The translations under genes were made by a program, and so were the position numbers. This document shows positions 29,887 to 38,877 of a stretch of 64,000 nt of DNA, one piece after another. This DNA comes from Streptomyces scabiei 87.22 (lineage in GTDB: Bacteria; Actinomycetota; Actinomycetes; Streptomycetales; Streptomycetaceae). Position 1 is the stretch's first letter; each line of letters begins with the position of its first letter. Location: assembly GCF_000091305.1 (NCBI RefSeq), contig NC_013929.1, forward strand, positions 3,100,001 to 3,164,000. Reading direction: 5' to 3'. The notes beneath the pieces were generated by a model. That model saw only the letters and a program-made list of their open reading frames with translations, searched no databases and had not been told where the DNA came from.

Positions 29887-31152
29887 ATGTCGCTTCTGAA
29901 CACCCCCCTGCACGAGCTGGACCCCGAGGTCGCGGCCGCCGTCGACGCCGAGCTGCACCGTCAGCAGTCCACGCTGGAGATGATCGCCTCCGAGAACTTC
30001 GCCCCTCTGGCGGTCATGGAGGCGCAGGGCACGGTCCTGACCAACAAGTACGCCGAGGGCTATCCGGGCCGCCGCTACTACGGCGGCTGCGAGCATGTCG
30101 ACGTCACCGAGCAGATCGCGATCGACCGGCTCAAGGAGCTGTTCGGCGCGGAGTACGCCAACGTGCAGCCGCACTCGGGTGCCTCCGCCAACCAGGCCGC
30201 GCTGTTCGCGCTGGCCCAGCCCGGCGACACCGTCCTCGGCCTGGACCTCGCCCACGGCGGCCACCTCACCCACGGCATGCGCCTGAACTTCTCCGGCAAG
30301 CAGTTCAACGTGGTCGCCTACCACGTGGACGACTCCGGCCTGGTCGACATGGACGAGGTCGAACGGCTCGCCAAGGAGCACAACCCGAAGGTGATCATCG
30401 CGGGCTGGTCGGCGTATCCGCGGCAGCTGGACTTCGCCGCGTTCCGCCGGATCGCCGACGAGACCGGCGCGCTGCTGTGGGTGGACATGGCCCACTTCGC
30501 GGGTCTGGTCGCGGCCGGGCTGCACCCCAACCCCGTCGAGTACGCCGACGTGGTCACCTCCACCACCCACAAGACCCTCGGCGGCCCGCGCGGCGGCATC
30601 ATCCTCGCCCGCAGCAAGGAGTTCGCCAAGAAGCTCAACTCCTCGGTCTTCCCCGGCTTCCAGGGCGGCCCGCTGGAGCACGTCATCGCGGCCAAGGCGG
30701 TCTCCTTCAAGGTCGCCGCGAGCGAGGAGTTCAAGGAGCGCCAGCGCCGCACGGTCGAGGGCGCGAAGATCCTCGCCGAACGGCTCACCGCCCCCGACGC
30801 CCGCGAGGCCGGCGTCGACGTGCTGTCCGGCGGCACCGACGTGCACCTCATCCTCGTCGACCTGCGCCACTCCGACCTGGACGGACAGCAGGCCGAGGAC
30901 CGCCTCCACGAGGTCGGCATCACCGTCAACCGCAACGCGGTCCCCAACGACCCGCGTCCGCCGATGGTGACCTCCGGCCTGCGCATCGGCACCCCGGCCC
31001 TGGCCACCCGCGGCTTCACCGCCGAGGACTTCACCGAGGTCGCCGACGTCATCGCCGAGGCCCTCAAGCCCTCCTACGACACCGAAGCCCTCAAGGCCCG
31101 GGTCAAGGCCCTCGCCGACAAGCACCCGCTCTACCCGACGCTGGGTGAGTGA
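29887..31152 (+). CDS. glyA: Serine hydroxymethyltransferase
   Basis: A PLP enzyme that interconverts glycine plus methylene-THF with serine plus THF, linking glycine cleavage to serine. It is 421 residues, with MIASENFAP, the [15 protein letters not shown] substrate loop and PLP Lys229 in [13 protein letters not shown]. It is the third gene of the riboswitch-led cluster and hands serine to the dehydratase encoded next. Confidence 0.98.
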   Translation: MSLLNTPLHELDPEVAAAVDAELHRQQSTLEMIASENFAPLAVMEAQGTVLTNKYAEGYPGRRYYGGCEHVDVTEQIAIDRLKELFGAEYANVQPHSGASANQAALFALAQPGDTVLGLDLAHGGHLTHGMRLNFSGKQFNVVAYHVDDSGLVDMDEVERLAKEHNPKVIIAGWSAYPRQLDFAAFRRIADETGALLWVDMAHFAGLVAAGLHPNPVEYADVVTSTTHKTLGGPRGGIILARSKEFAKKLNSSVFPGFQGGPLEHVIAAKAVSFKVAASEEFKERQRRTVEGAKILAERLTAPDAREAGVDVLSGGTDVHLILVDLRHSDLDGQQAEDRLHEVGITVNRNAVPNDPRPPMVTSGLRIGTPALATRGFTAEDFTEVADVIAEALKPSYDTEALKARVKALADKHPLYPTLGE

Positions 31153-31186
31153 CCCCGGGCCTCACCGGACCACACCCCGCAGTTTC

Positions 31187-31226
31187 CGGGGTACCGCGCA
31201 CACTGGGGAGTGAGCGCGGTACCCCG
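31187..31226 (+). terminator. Strong hairpin between glyA and sdaA
   Basis: Perfect 13-base arms (CGGGGTACCGCGC and GCGCGGTACCCCG) with a 14-base loop, 34 bases past the glyA stop and 37 bases before the sdaA start. It could end the gcvT-gcvH-glyA message or act as an attenuator for sdaA. Confidence 0.7.
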
Positions 31227-31263
31227 TCCCCCGCACCGCCCTCCCCCGTTCTGAGGAGTCACC

Positions 31264-32617
<1,354 letters not shown>

Positions 32618-32631
<14 letters not shown>

Positions 32632-33308
32632 GCGGGCCGCCCGGCTGCTCGGCCTGCGGGCGGCGGTCCGGGTGGAGAGCCGGGTGGAGAGCCGGGTGGA
32701 GAGCCGGGCGGAGAGCCGGGCGGAGCGCCGGGCGGAGCGCCGGGCGGAGTGCCGGGTCGAGGAGGTCCGGTGTGTGGCCGGGCCGGCCGTCCCCGGCTGC
32801 CTCGTCCCTGTGCTCGGTCGCGGCGGGGAAGTCCGTCTCGACGGGCGTCAGGTGCGCGATCAGGGTGTCGAGCGGGTGCGTGGCGGCGAAGCGGGACCGG
32901 GTCGCGCCGACGCCCCAGTACAGGGCCGGGGTCTCGGTGCCGGGGTGGGCGAAGCGGCCCGCGCCGGCCGGCATCAGCAGCGCGGTGTGGGTGGCGCTCT
33001 CGTCGCCCTGGTAGTCGTACAGGTACGCCTCCGGCGAGTCGTCGCGATGGCGGAGCAGGGTGAGGACTCGGGCGGCGCGGGGCACGAGCAGGTGCGCCGG
33101 CGTCTTCTCCCGTTCGGCGCGGACGGCGGCCGCCCGTCGACGGACGGTGCGCGGCGATCGTGGTGAGGTCCCGGTCCGGATGGGCGCCGTCGGCGGCCCA
33201 CCCCGCGTACACCACGGCCGGGTTGTCGATGATGCCGAGGCCCGGCAGGGGTGTGCGGAGCCGCTCCTCGAAGCCGTCGCGCGCCATCGGCACGCGGGTC
33301 GCGAGCAT
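32618..33308 (-). pseudogene. Frameshifted unknown gene convergent with sdaA
   Basis: Two minus-strand frames join to one plausible protein. The 5' part starts MLATRVPMARDGFEERL at 33308 and runs through IIDNPAVVYAGWAADG to about 33150. The 3' part, in another frame, continues with AEREKTPAHLLVPRAARV, YLYDYQGDESATHT and ALYWGVGATRSRF. Removing one base in a GCGC run near 33146-33150 would restore one frame. The C-terminus is extended by a 12-base tandem repeat encoding PALR/PALH units and overlaps the sdaA end. I do not recognise the family. Either a recent pseudogene or a sequencing error. Confidence 0.6.
32669..32752. repeat. 12-bp tandem repeat, seven copies
   Basis: Seven consecutive 12-base units (CGGGTGGAGAGC and variants CGGGCGGAGAGC, CGGGCGGAGCGC, CGGGCGGAGTGC) with graded changes from one end to the other. 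On the minus strand they encode a PALR/PALH tetrapeptide repeat at the tail of the frameshifted gene. The period is too short and spacers are absent, so this is not a CRISPR array. Confidence 0.9.
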
Positions 33309-33354
33309 GATCGTCCCACCCCTCGGCACCGCGTCCCGCGTGACGGAGGGTCGG

Positions 33355-33807
33355 TCAGCGGGACGGCTCGGTGATCCGGTCGGAGCCGGTGCGGGAGCCG
33401 GTCTCGCGGCGGGTCGGGCCCGCCAGGGACAGGGCGCCGGGGCCGGCGAAGACCAGCAGGAGGAAGCCCCAGCAGAACAGGACGGGGGCGAGGCCGCCGT
33501 TCTGGAGGGGGAAGAGGCCGTCCTTCTGGTGCTCCGTGAAGTAGGCGAACGCCATGATGCCCGAGCTGAGGAACGCGGCACTGCGGGTCGCGACGCCGAG
33601 GAGGACCAGGACGCCACAGGTCAGCTCGATGACTCCGGCGTACCAGAAGGGCCAGTCGCCGACCGGGCTCGCCTTGCGGTCCAGGACGCCGAAGACCGTG
33701 GCGGCTCCCTCACTGGCGAACAGCAGCCCGAGGACGATACGGAACAGGCCCAGCACGAGCGGCCGGCGCGAGTCGAGCCAGTCGTGCAGGGGCGGGGTGC
33801 TGCTCAT
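33355..33807 (-). CDS. DoxX family membrane protein
   Basis: A 150-residue four-helix membrane protein of the DoxX/DoxD family (LGLFRIVLGLLFASEGAATVFG, WYAGVIELTCGVLVLLGVATR, FAYFTEHQKDGLFPLQNGG). Relatives are linked to quinone- or thiol-oxidation partners, but the role here is unknown. ATG at 33807 has a GAGGAGC site. It follows the large LuxR regulator on the minus strand with a 98-base gap; no functional link to the injection system is evident. Confidence 0.88.
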   Translation of the reverse strand: MSSTPPLHDWLDSRRPLVLGLFRIVLGLLFASEGAATVFGVLDRKASPVGDWPFWYAGVIELTCGVLVLLGVATRSAAFLSSGIMAFAYFTEHQKDGLFPLQNGGLAPVLFCWGFLLLVFAGPGALSLAGPTRRETGSRTGSDRITEPSR

Positions 33808-33905
33808 GGGTGCTCCTCGGGTGCGGTGGCCGTACGTGGGTGGTCCCGTTCCCCCCACCTCCCTACGCATGCGCCCGCCCTTCGGTTCAGTCGGCGCGTG
33901 GCCGG

Positions 33906-36900
33906 TCACGGAGTCTCGGCGGAGTTCGCGAGAGCCGCGCCCAGTTCCGCCCGGCGGCGGATGCCGAGCTTGCGGTAGGTGCTGGTCAGATGGGTCTCCA
34001 CCGTGCGCCGGGCCAGGTGGAGGAGCTGGGCCATCTCGGTGTTCGTGTGGCCCTGGGCGGCGAGTTCGGCGATCCGGCGCTCGGCCGCCGTGAGCGCGGA
34101 CGGGCCCGTCAGGGCCGTCGCCGGGCGGCGGGCACCGCCCTCGCGCAGGGCTTCCTCCGCGAGAGCGCGCAGGCGGAGCGCGCCGAGGCGTTCGGCGTGT
34201 CCGGCCGCCTCCCGGAAGGCGCCGCGGGCCCGCGCCCGCTCCCCGGCTGCGGCGAGCGCCCTTCCCTGCGCCACGAGGGCCGGGATCAGCTCCGAGGTCA
34301 CCGGGGAGCCGCCCGGCGCCCCGGCCCCCGCGGTGTCCGGCGCGGCGGGCGCCGCCCAGGCGCCGCCGGATGGCACCGCGGAGACATCGCCGACCGCCCG
34401 GCCGCCGCCCAGGGCCCGTGCCGGGGCTCCGCCGGGCGTCCAGCCGCGCGCGGAGGCCGCCGTGAAGCGGGTGCCGCCCTGCTTCCAGCCGCCCTTGGCC
34501 GTCACGGGCCCCCTGGCCGACAGCCGGCCCCCGCCCGCCGCGGCGACGCTGCCCAGCGCGACCACGGCGGCCGGGCCGGTCCCGGCGGCCTCCTCCGGTA
34601 CTCCGTCGACGCCCTGCCGCAGCGCCCGTACCGCCCGGTCCGCCAGCTCCAGGCCCCGGCGGCCGCCCGTCGCCGTGCCGAGCGCGGACAGGGCCCGGCC
34701 GAGGACGCGGGGGGTGTTCCAGACACCGGCGAGACGCAGTTCCTGCTCGGCGAGGGCCAGGGCCTCCTGGGGGCGGCCGAGGGCGAGATGGCACGCGGCG
34801 GCGGCGGAGCGCCAGGGGGTGACGACGGGGCTGGCGACGTCCCGGGCCGACTGGCGGCGGCCGCACTCCAGGAAGTCGTCGAGGGCCGCGGCCGGGTCGC
34901 CGGTGGCGGCGCGGAGGCGGCCGCGGGCGTGCAGGAAGCGGTTCGCCTCCCAGGAGTCGTGGGCGTGCCGGACGTCGAAGCCGTCGGCGAGACGGGCGGC
35001 CTCCTGCGTACGCCCGGTCTCCACCAGGGCGACGACCGCGTGGGCCAGCGCGTTGGCGGACTCGGGGCCGCCCGCGACCGCGCGGGCCACCTCGGGATCG
35101 GCGAGGACCTCCGCGTGGGCGCCCCGGGCGGCGGCGATGTCGATCCGGACGTTGAGCAGGGCCAGGTGCATGGGGTGCAGCAGGGAGGTGCGCTGGCCGC
35201 TGAGGCCACGGTCGACGAGACGTTCGGCCTCCTCCAGCTGGTCGGCCCACTGGGCGACGGCGGCGGCGGTGCCCAGCAGGAACACCTCGGACAGTGGTTC
35301 GGCCGGCCGGGCGAGCAGGGCCCGGACACGGTGCATCGCCGAGGCCGCCGAGATCAGGCCGGCGGTGGCCTCGTAGCGCACGAGGAGGGCCTGTCCTGCG
35401 GTGCCGACCAGGTGGGGCGAGCGCTCGGCGGTCTCGCGCAGCCAGCGGTACACCTCCTGCCGTACGCCCTGGTCGTGGTCGGCGAGCAGGGCGGAGGCGG
35501 TCTGGACGGTGCGGATCAGGTCCGGATGGCCCGTCAGATGCTCGTCACGCAGCCCGCGCAGTACGTCGACGGCGGCACGGGCCTCGCCGCGCCGGGCCAG
35601 GGCCGTGCCGAGGGCGACCGCCGCGTGGACGCGCTCCCGGGGCGGTCCGGGCAGCCGCATCGCCTCCGCGAGCCGGGGGATGCCGGCGGAGGACCGCACG
35701 GTGGCGTACTCCAGGGAGCCCAGTTCGGTGAGGACCACGGTGCGGCGGGCGGCCGGCATGGGTTCGTCGAGGGCGCGGCGCAGGTGGGCGAGGGCGTCCT
35801 CGCTGCGGTCGGCGCGGACGGCGAGGTCGGCGGCGTCCAGCAGGGCGGCGGTCGCCCATGCCTCGCCGACGGGCCCGGAGCGCAGCAGTTGTCCGGCGAC
35901 GGCCTCGGCCGGGTCGCCGCGGTGCAGCATCGCCTCGGCAGCGCGGCGGTGCGCGGCCTGGCGGTCGGCGCCGGCCCAGCCGCCGAGCACGGCGTCCCGC
36001 AGCAGCGGGTGGGCGTACCGGGGGCGGCCCCCGGCGTCGGGGCGGAGCAGGCCGAGCCGGGTCATCGCGGTGAGCCAGCCGGGTACGCGGGCGGCATCCG
36101 CGTCGGCCGTACGGGCGAGCAGGTCCGCGTCGGCCGGGGTGCCCTCGTCGTCGAGGGCGGCGAGCGCGCGGGCGACGCCCGTGGTCGCGGGCCCGGCGCT
36201 GTCCAGCCACCAGGACACGGCGGCGGCGTAGGTGCCCGGGTAGAGCGCGGCGCAGGTGTCCGGAAGGGCAGCCGGGAGGGCCCCGGGGGCGGAGTCACGG
36301 AGGTCGGACAGCAGGGCGCGCAGCAGCAGGGGGCTGCCCGCACCCGCCCGTAAGCAGGCGTCGACCCAGTCCGGCGGGGCGTCCCCGTGGACCGAACGGA
36401 CCAGCCGCGCACCGGCGTCCGGGCTCAGCGGGGCCAGGGTGCGGGTGTGCACGAGGGCGGGGGAGAGGGCGTGTGCGAAGCCGTCCGCCGGAGGGTCGAT
36501 GTCGTACTGGCTGCGTTCGGTGACCACCAGGAGCACGGGCAGGCGGTCGAGGCGGCGGACGGCCTCGGCGAGCCAGCGGCGGGACGGGAGGTCGGCGAGG
36601 TGCGCGTCGTCCACGGCCACGAGCAGCGGGGACTCGGCCGCGTAGGAGCGCAGCAGCCGCCACAGGCGCGCGGGCCTGCCCCGGTGCGGCTGGGTGCCCG
36701 GCGGGTCCGGCGCCTCGCCCGCGGCCTGGTCGAACTCCGGCCCGTGGGACAGGAGTTGGAAGACGGTGCCGAAGGGGACGGAGCGGTGCTCGGGTGAGCA
36801 GCGGGCCCGCAGGACGCGCATGCCGTTCGCCGCCGCGTGCCCGGCCGCCGCCTCCAGGAGCGCGGTGCGGCCGGTGCCGGTGGCGCCCCGGAGCAGGACC

Positions 36901-36992
36901 AGGCGGCCGGAGCCGGTCCGGGCGCGGGCGGCCTCGGCGGTCAGCAGCTCCAGGGGTTCACGGCGTTCGAGAAGCGGTTCCGGCGCGCACAT
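33906..36992 (-). CDS. Large ATP-binding LuxR-family (LAL) regulator with TTA codon
   Basis: A 1,028-residue regulator: N-terminal STAND-type ATPase with Walker A GATGTGRT at 36-43 and an acidic LLVAVDDAH strand near 122-130, a long helical TPR-like middle, and a C-terminal LuxR helix-turn-helix (LTAAERRIAELAAQGHTNTE, then TVETHLTSTYRKLGI). Leu214 is encoded by TTA (plus-strand TAA at 36351-36353, in frame), the rare codon read by the bldA tRNA. From memory the S. coelicolor CIS cluster ends with a similar TTA-containing LAL gene. It is divergent from a second LuxR regulator and is a probable activator of the CIS genes. ATG at 36992 follows an AGGAG site. Confidence 0.93.
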   Translation of the reverse strand: MCAPEPLLERREPLELLTAEAARARTGSGRLVLLRGATGTGRTALLEAAAGHAAANGMRVLRARCSPEHRSVPFGTVFQLLSHGPEFDQAAGEAPDPPGTQPHRGRPARLWRLLRSYAAESPLLVAVDDAHLADLPSRRWLAEAVRRLDRLPVLLVVTERSQYDIDPPADGFAHALSPALVHTRTLAPLSPDAGARLVRSVHGDAPPDWVDACLRAGAGSPLLLRALLSDLRDSAPGALPAALPDTCAALYPGTYAAAVSWWLDSAGPATTGVARALAALDDEGTPADADLLARTADADAARVPGWLTAMTRLGLLRPDAGGRPRYAHPLLRDAVLGGWAGADRQAAHRRAAEAMLHRGDPAEAVAGQLLRSGPVGEAWATAALLDAADLAVRADRSEDALAHLRRALDEPMPAARRTVVLTELGSLEYATVRSSAGIPRLAEAMRLPGPPRERVHAAVALGTALARRGEARAAVDVLRGLRDEHLTGHPDLIRTVQTASALLADHDQGVRQEVYRWLRETAERSPHLVGTAGQALLVRYEATAGLISAASAMHRVRALLARPAEPLSEVFLLGTAAAVAQWADQLEEAERLVDRGLSGQRTSLLHPMHLALLNVRIDIAAARGAHAEVLADPEVARAVAGGPESANALAHAVVALVETGRTQEAARLADGFDVRHAHDSWEANRFLHARGRLRAATGDPAAALDDFLECGRRQSARDVASPVVTPWRSAAAACHLALGRPQEALALAEQELRLAGVWNTPRVLGRALSALGTATGGRRGLELADRAVRALRQGVDGVPEEAAGTGPAAVVALGSVAAAGGGRLSARGPVTAKGGWKQGGTRFTAASARGWTPGGAPARALGGGRAVGDVSAVPSGGAWAAPAAPDTAGAGAPGGSPVTSELIPALVAQGRALAAAGERARARGAFREAAGHAERLGALRLRALAEEALREGGARRPATALTGPSALTAAERRIAELAAQGHTNTEMAQLLHLARRTVETHLTSTYRKLGIRRRAELGAALANSAETP

Positions 36993-37362
36993 CGCTGTCT
37001 CCTGTCGTGGCTGTGGTGGCTGTCGTGGCTGTGGTGACCGTCATGGCCAGGTGGCTCTGGTCGCCGCGGTTGCTGTCGTGGGCGTGGTGGCCACGGCGGC
37101 CGTCGTGACCGTGATTGCTGTCGTGGCCGTGATGGCCGGCGTGGAGCGTCGTTCTCCGCTTCCATGGACGGCACGGAGGCCGTCCTGGTGCACCGCTCGT
37201 CGCGGGCCGGCCGGAGTTCCGCACCAGGCCCGCCCCGAATCTCGTGGTGTGTCTCGTGGTCCTCCACGATTGCGCGGCGCACACGCCACACAGAAGGGTG
37301 AAACGAGCCCCTCCGCCACTCCGCTCACAGGAGCGGCGATTTCGTGCATACGGGAGAAACGG
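36993..37362. other. Divergent control region of the CIS regulators with short repeats
   Basis: 370 bases between the two LuxR-class genes. Near the LAL gene are 18-base direct repeats (CTGTCGTGGCTGTGGTGG at 37002-37019 and the same with a final A at 37020-37037), followed by degenerate CTGTCGTGG/GTGGTGG copies up to about 37140. On the other side, TCGTGG-4 nt-CCACGA forms a small inverted repeat near 37256. Both promoters should lie here. Codon bias is absent, so it is not coding. Confidence 0.6.
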
Positions 37363-38088
37363 TTGCGCAGCACATTCCGGACCGCGGACACGGCGGCGGC
37401 CACGGCCGCGGCCACCGGCACGGCCGCCGCCCCGGTCACCGCCACGGCTGAGCACCAGGAGCCGCGGCGCCGTGTCCCCGTCGTCGTCCACACCCTCGAC
37501 CCGCTCTCCCGCGCCGGGGTGATCAGCCAACTGCGCGGGCACCCGGTGATCGACCTCAGGGACGACGCCGCGGTACGGCCGGGCACCGTGGCCGTGCTGG
37601 TCGGGGACACCCCGGACGAGCCGCTGCTGTCGACGCTGCGCCGGATGGTGCGCAGCGAGGGGGCGCGGGCCGTCCTGGTGGTGAGCCTGATCCGCGAGAC
37701 CGAGCTGCTGGAGGTCATCGAGTGCGGGGTCGGGGCCATCGTGTGGCGTCACGAGGCCACCCCGCACCGGCTGGCGCAGGCCGTGCTCGCGGCCTCGCGC
37801 GGGGACGGCGACCTGCCCGCCGATCTGCTCGGCCGGCTGATCAACCAGGTGGGGACGTTGCAGCGTTCCGTGGCCGGCCGCACCGGGGCGCCGCTGTCGG
37901 GCCTGGTGCCGCGTGAGATCGACGTCCTCCGGCTCGTCGCCGAGGGGATGGACACCGGCGAGATCGCGAGCAAACTCTCCTACTCCGAACGCACCGTCAA
38001 GAACGTGATGCACGGACTCACCACCCGGCTGCATCTGCGCAACCGGGCGCACGCGGTGGCCTATGCCCTCCGGGAAGGCTACATCTGA
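37363..38088 (+). CDS. Response-regulator-like LuxR-family transcription factor
   Basis: A 241-residue regulator. An Ala/Thr-rich N-terminus (about 35 residues) precedes a receiver-like fold (VPVVVHTLDPLSRAGVIS, VAVLVGDTPDEPLL) that lacks an obvious phospho-Asp pocket. The C-terminal LuxR HTH is LVPREIDVLRLVAEGMDTGE with SERTVKNVMHGLTTRL. TTG at 37363 is chosen because GGGAGAAACGG lies directly upstream and third-position GC is high only from here. It starts the plus-strand run leading to the cap adaptor and ATPase genes, and probably controls the injection system together with the LAL gene. Confidence 0.85.
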   Translation: MRSTFRTADTAAATAAATGTAAAPVTATAEHQEPRRRVPVVVHTLDPLSRAGVISQLRGHPVIDLRDDAAVRPGTVAVLVGDTPDEPLLSTLRRMVRSEGARAVLVVSLIRETELLEVIECGVGAIVWRHEATPHRLAQAVLAASRGDGDLPADLLGRLINQVGTLQRSVAGRTGAPLSGLVPREIDVLRLVAEGMDTGEIASKLSYSERTVKNVMHGLTTRLHLRNRAHAVAYALREGYI

Positions 38089-38091
38089 TCG

Positions 38092-38116
38092 AACGGGCAG
38101 TCGGACCGGGCCCGTT
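38092..38116 (+). terminator. Possible terminator after LuxR-family gene
   Basis: Seven-base arms AACGGGC and GCCCGTT with an 11-base loop, four bases after the LuxR stop. It would separate this regulator from the cap-adaptor gene 130 bases further on. Confidence 0.5.
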
Positions 38117-38220
38117 GGGCAACCCACCGTGCCCCCTCGTCGTCCCCGGCATGTCTGGAAGGGGGACGCCCCGGCGGACAGGATCGACCGACAGGCACAC
38201 GACACAGCAGGAGCACGACC

Positions 38221-38877
38221 GTGATCCACGAGGTGGACGAGGTCCTCAAGGGACTGATCGGCGGTGGTGCCCTGGCCGGCTCCGGCATCGACGTCTCCTT
38301 CGAGGCCCCGACCCGCGACTGGGCGGCCCGGCGCAACGCGCCCGCCGTCAACGCCTATCTGTACGACATCCGGGAGGACGTCTCCCGTCGCCAGCGCGGC
38401 CACATGCCGGTCCGTGACGAGCGGGACATCGTGGTGCGCCGTCGGCAGCCGCCCCGCTGGTTCCGACTGTCGTACCTGGTCACCGCGTGGACCAAACAGC
38501 CCCAGGACGAGCACCGGCTGCTCTCGGCGGTGCTGGCCACGCTGCTGCCGCACGAGCTGCTGCCCGCCGACCGACTCCCGGGCGCGCTCGGGGCCCTCGG
38601 CCTGACCGTGCCGCTGTCCGTGGCGGGGCTGCACACCGAGTCGCGGTCCCTCGCCGAGATCTGGTCCGCGCTGGGCGGCGAGCTGAAGCCGTCCCTCGAC
38701 CTCGTCGTCACGGTGCCCTTCCCGGCCTTCCCCGAGTACGACGCCGGTCCCCCGGTCACCGAGGGCGCGGCGATCCGCGTGCGCGGCATGGACGGCTCCC
38801 TGGAGGGCTCGGAGGAACGCGCGCACCGGCCGGACCGGCTCGCGTCCGTACCGGACACCGGGGAGGGACGGCGTTGA
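38221..38877 (+). CDS. CIS cap/terminator protein, DUF4255 (Pvc16/Afp16-like)
   Basis: A 218-residue DUF4255 protein. In phage-tail-like injection systems the DUF4255 protein closes the tube and sheath at the distal end (Afp16/Pvc16 role). Typical features are the N-terminal IHEVDEVLKGLI, the NAYLYDIRED segment and the DEHRLLSAVLATLLPHELLP region. GTG at 38221 has a CAGGAGC ribosome site. Its stop overlaps the ATPase start (TTGA), showing coupled translation of the assembly factors. Confidence 0.9.
   Translation: MIHEVDEVLKGLIGGGALAGSGIDVSFEAPTRDWAARRNAPAVNAYLYDIREDVSRRQRGHMPVRDERDIVVRRRQPPRWFRLSYLVTAWTKQPQDEHRLLSAVLATLLPHELLPADRLPGALGALGLTVPLSVAGLHTESRSLAEIWSALGGELKPSLDLVVTVPFPAFPEYDAGPPVTEGAAIRVRGMDGSLEGSEERAHRPDRLASVPDTGEGRR

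Noticed and set aside
29287..31125. A 612-codon minus-strand open frame over gcvH and glyA
   Set aside because: Shadow of two clearly recognised plus-strand genes.
32669..32752. CRISPR-like array
   Set aside because: Units are 12 bases with no spacers and no cas genes nearby; it is a simple tandem repeat.
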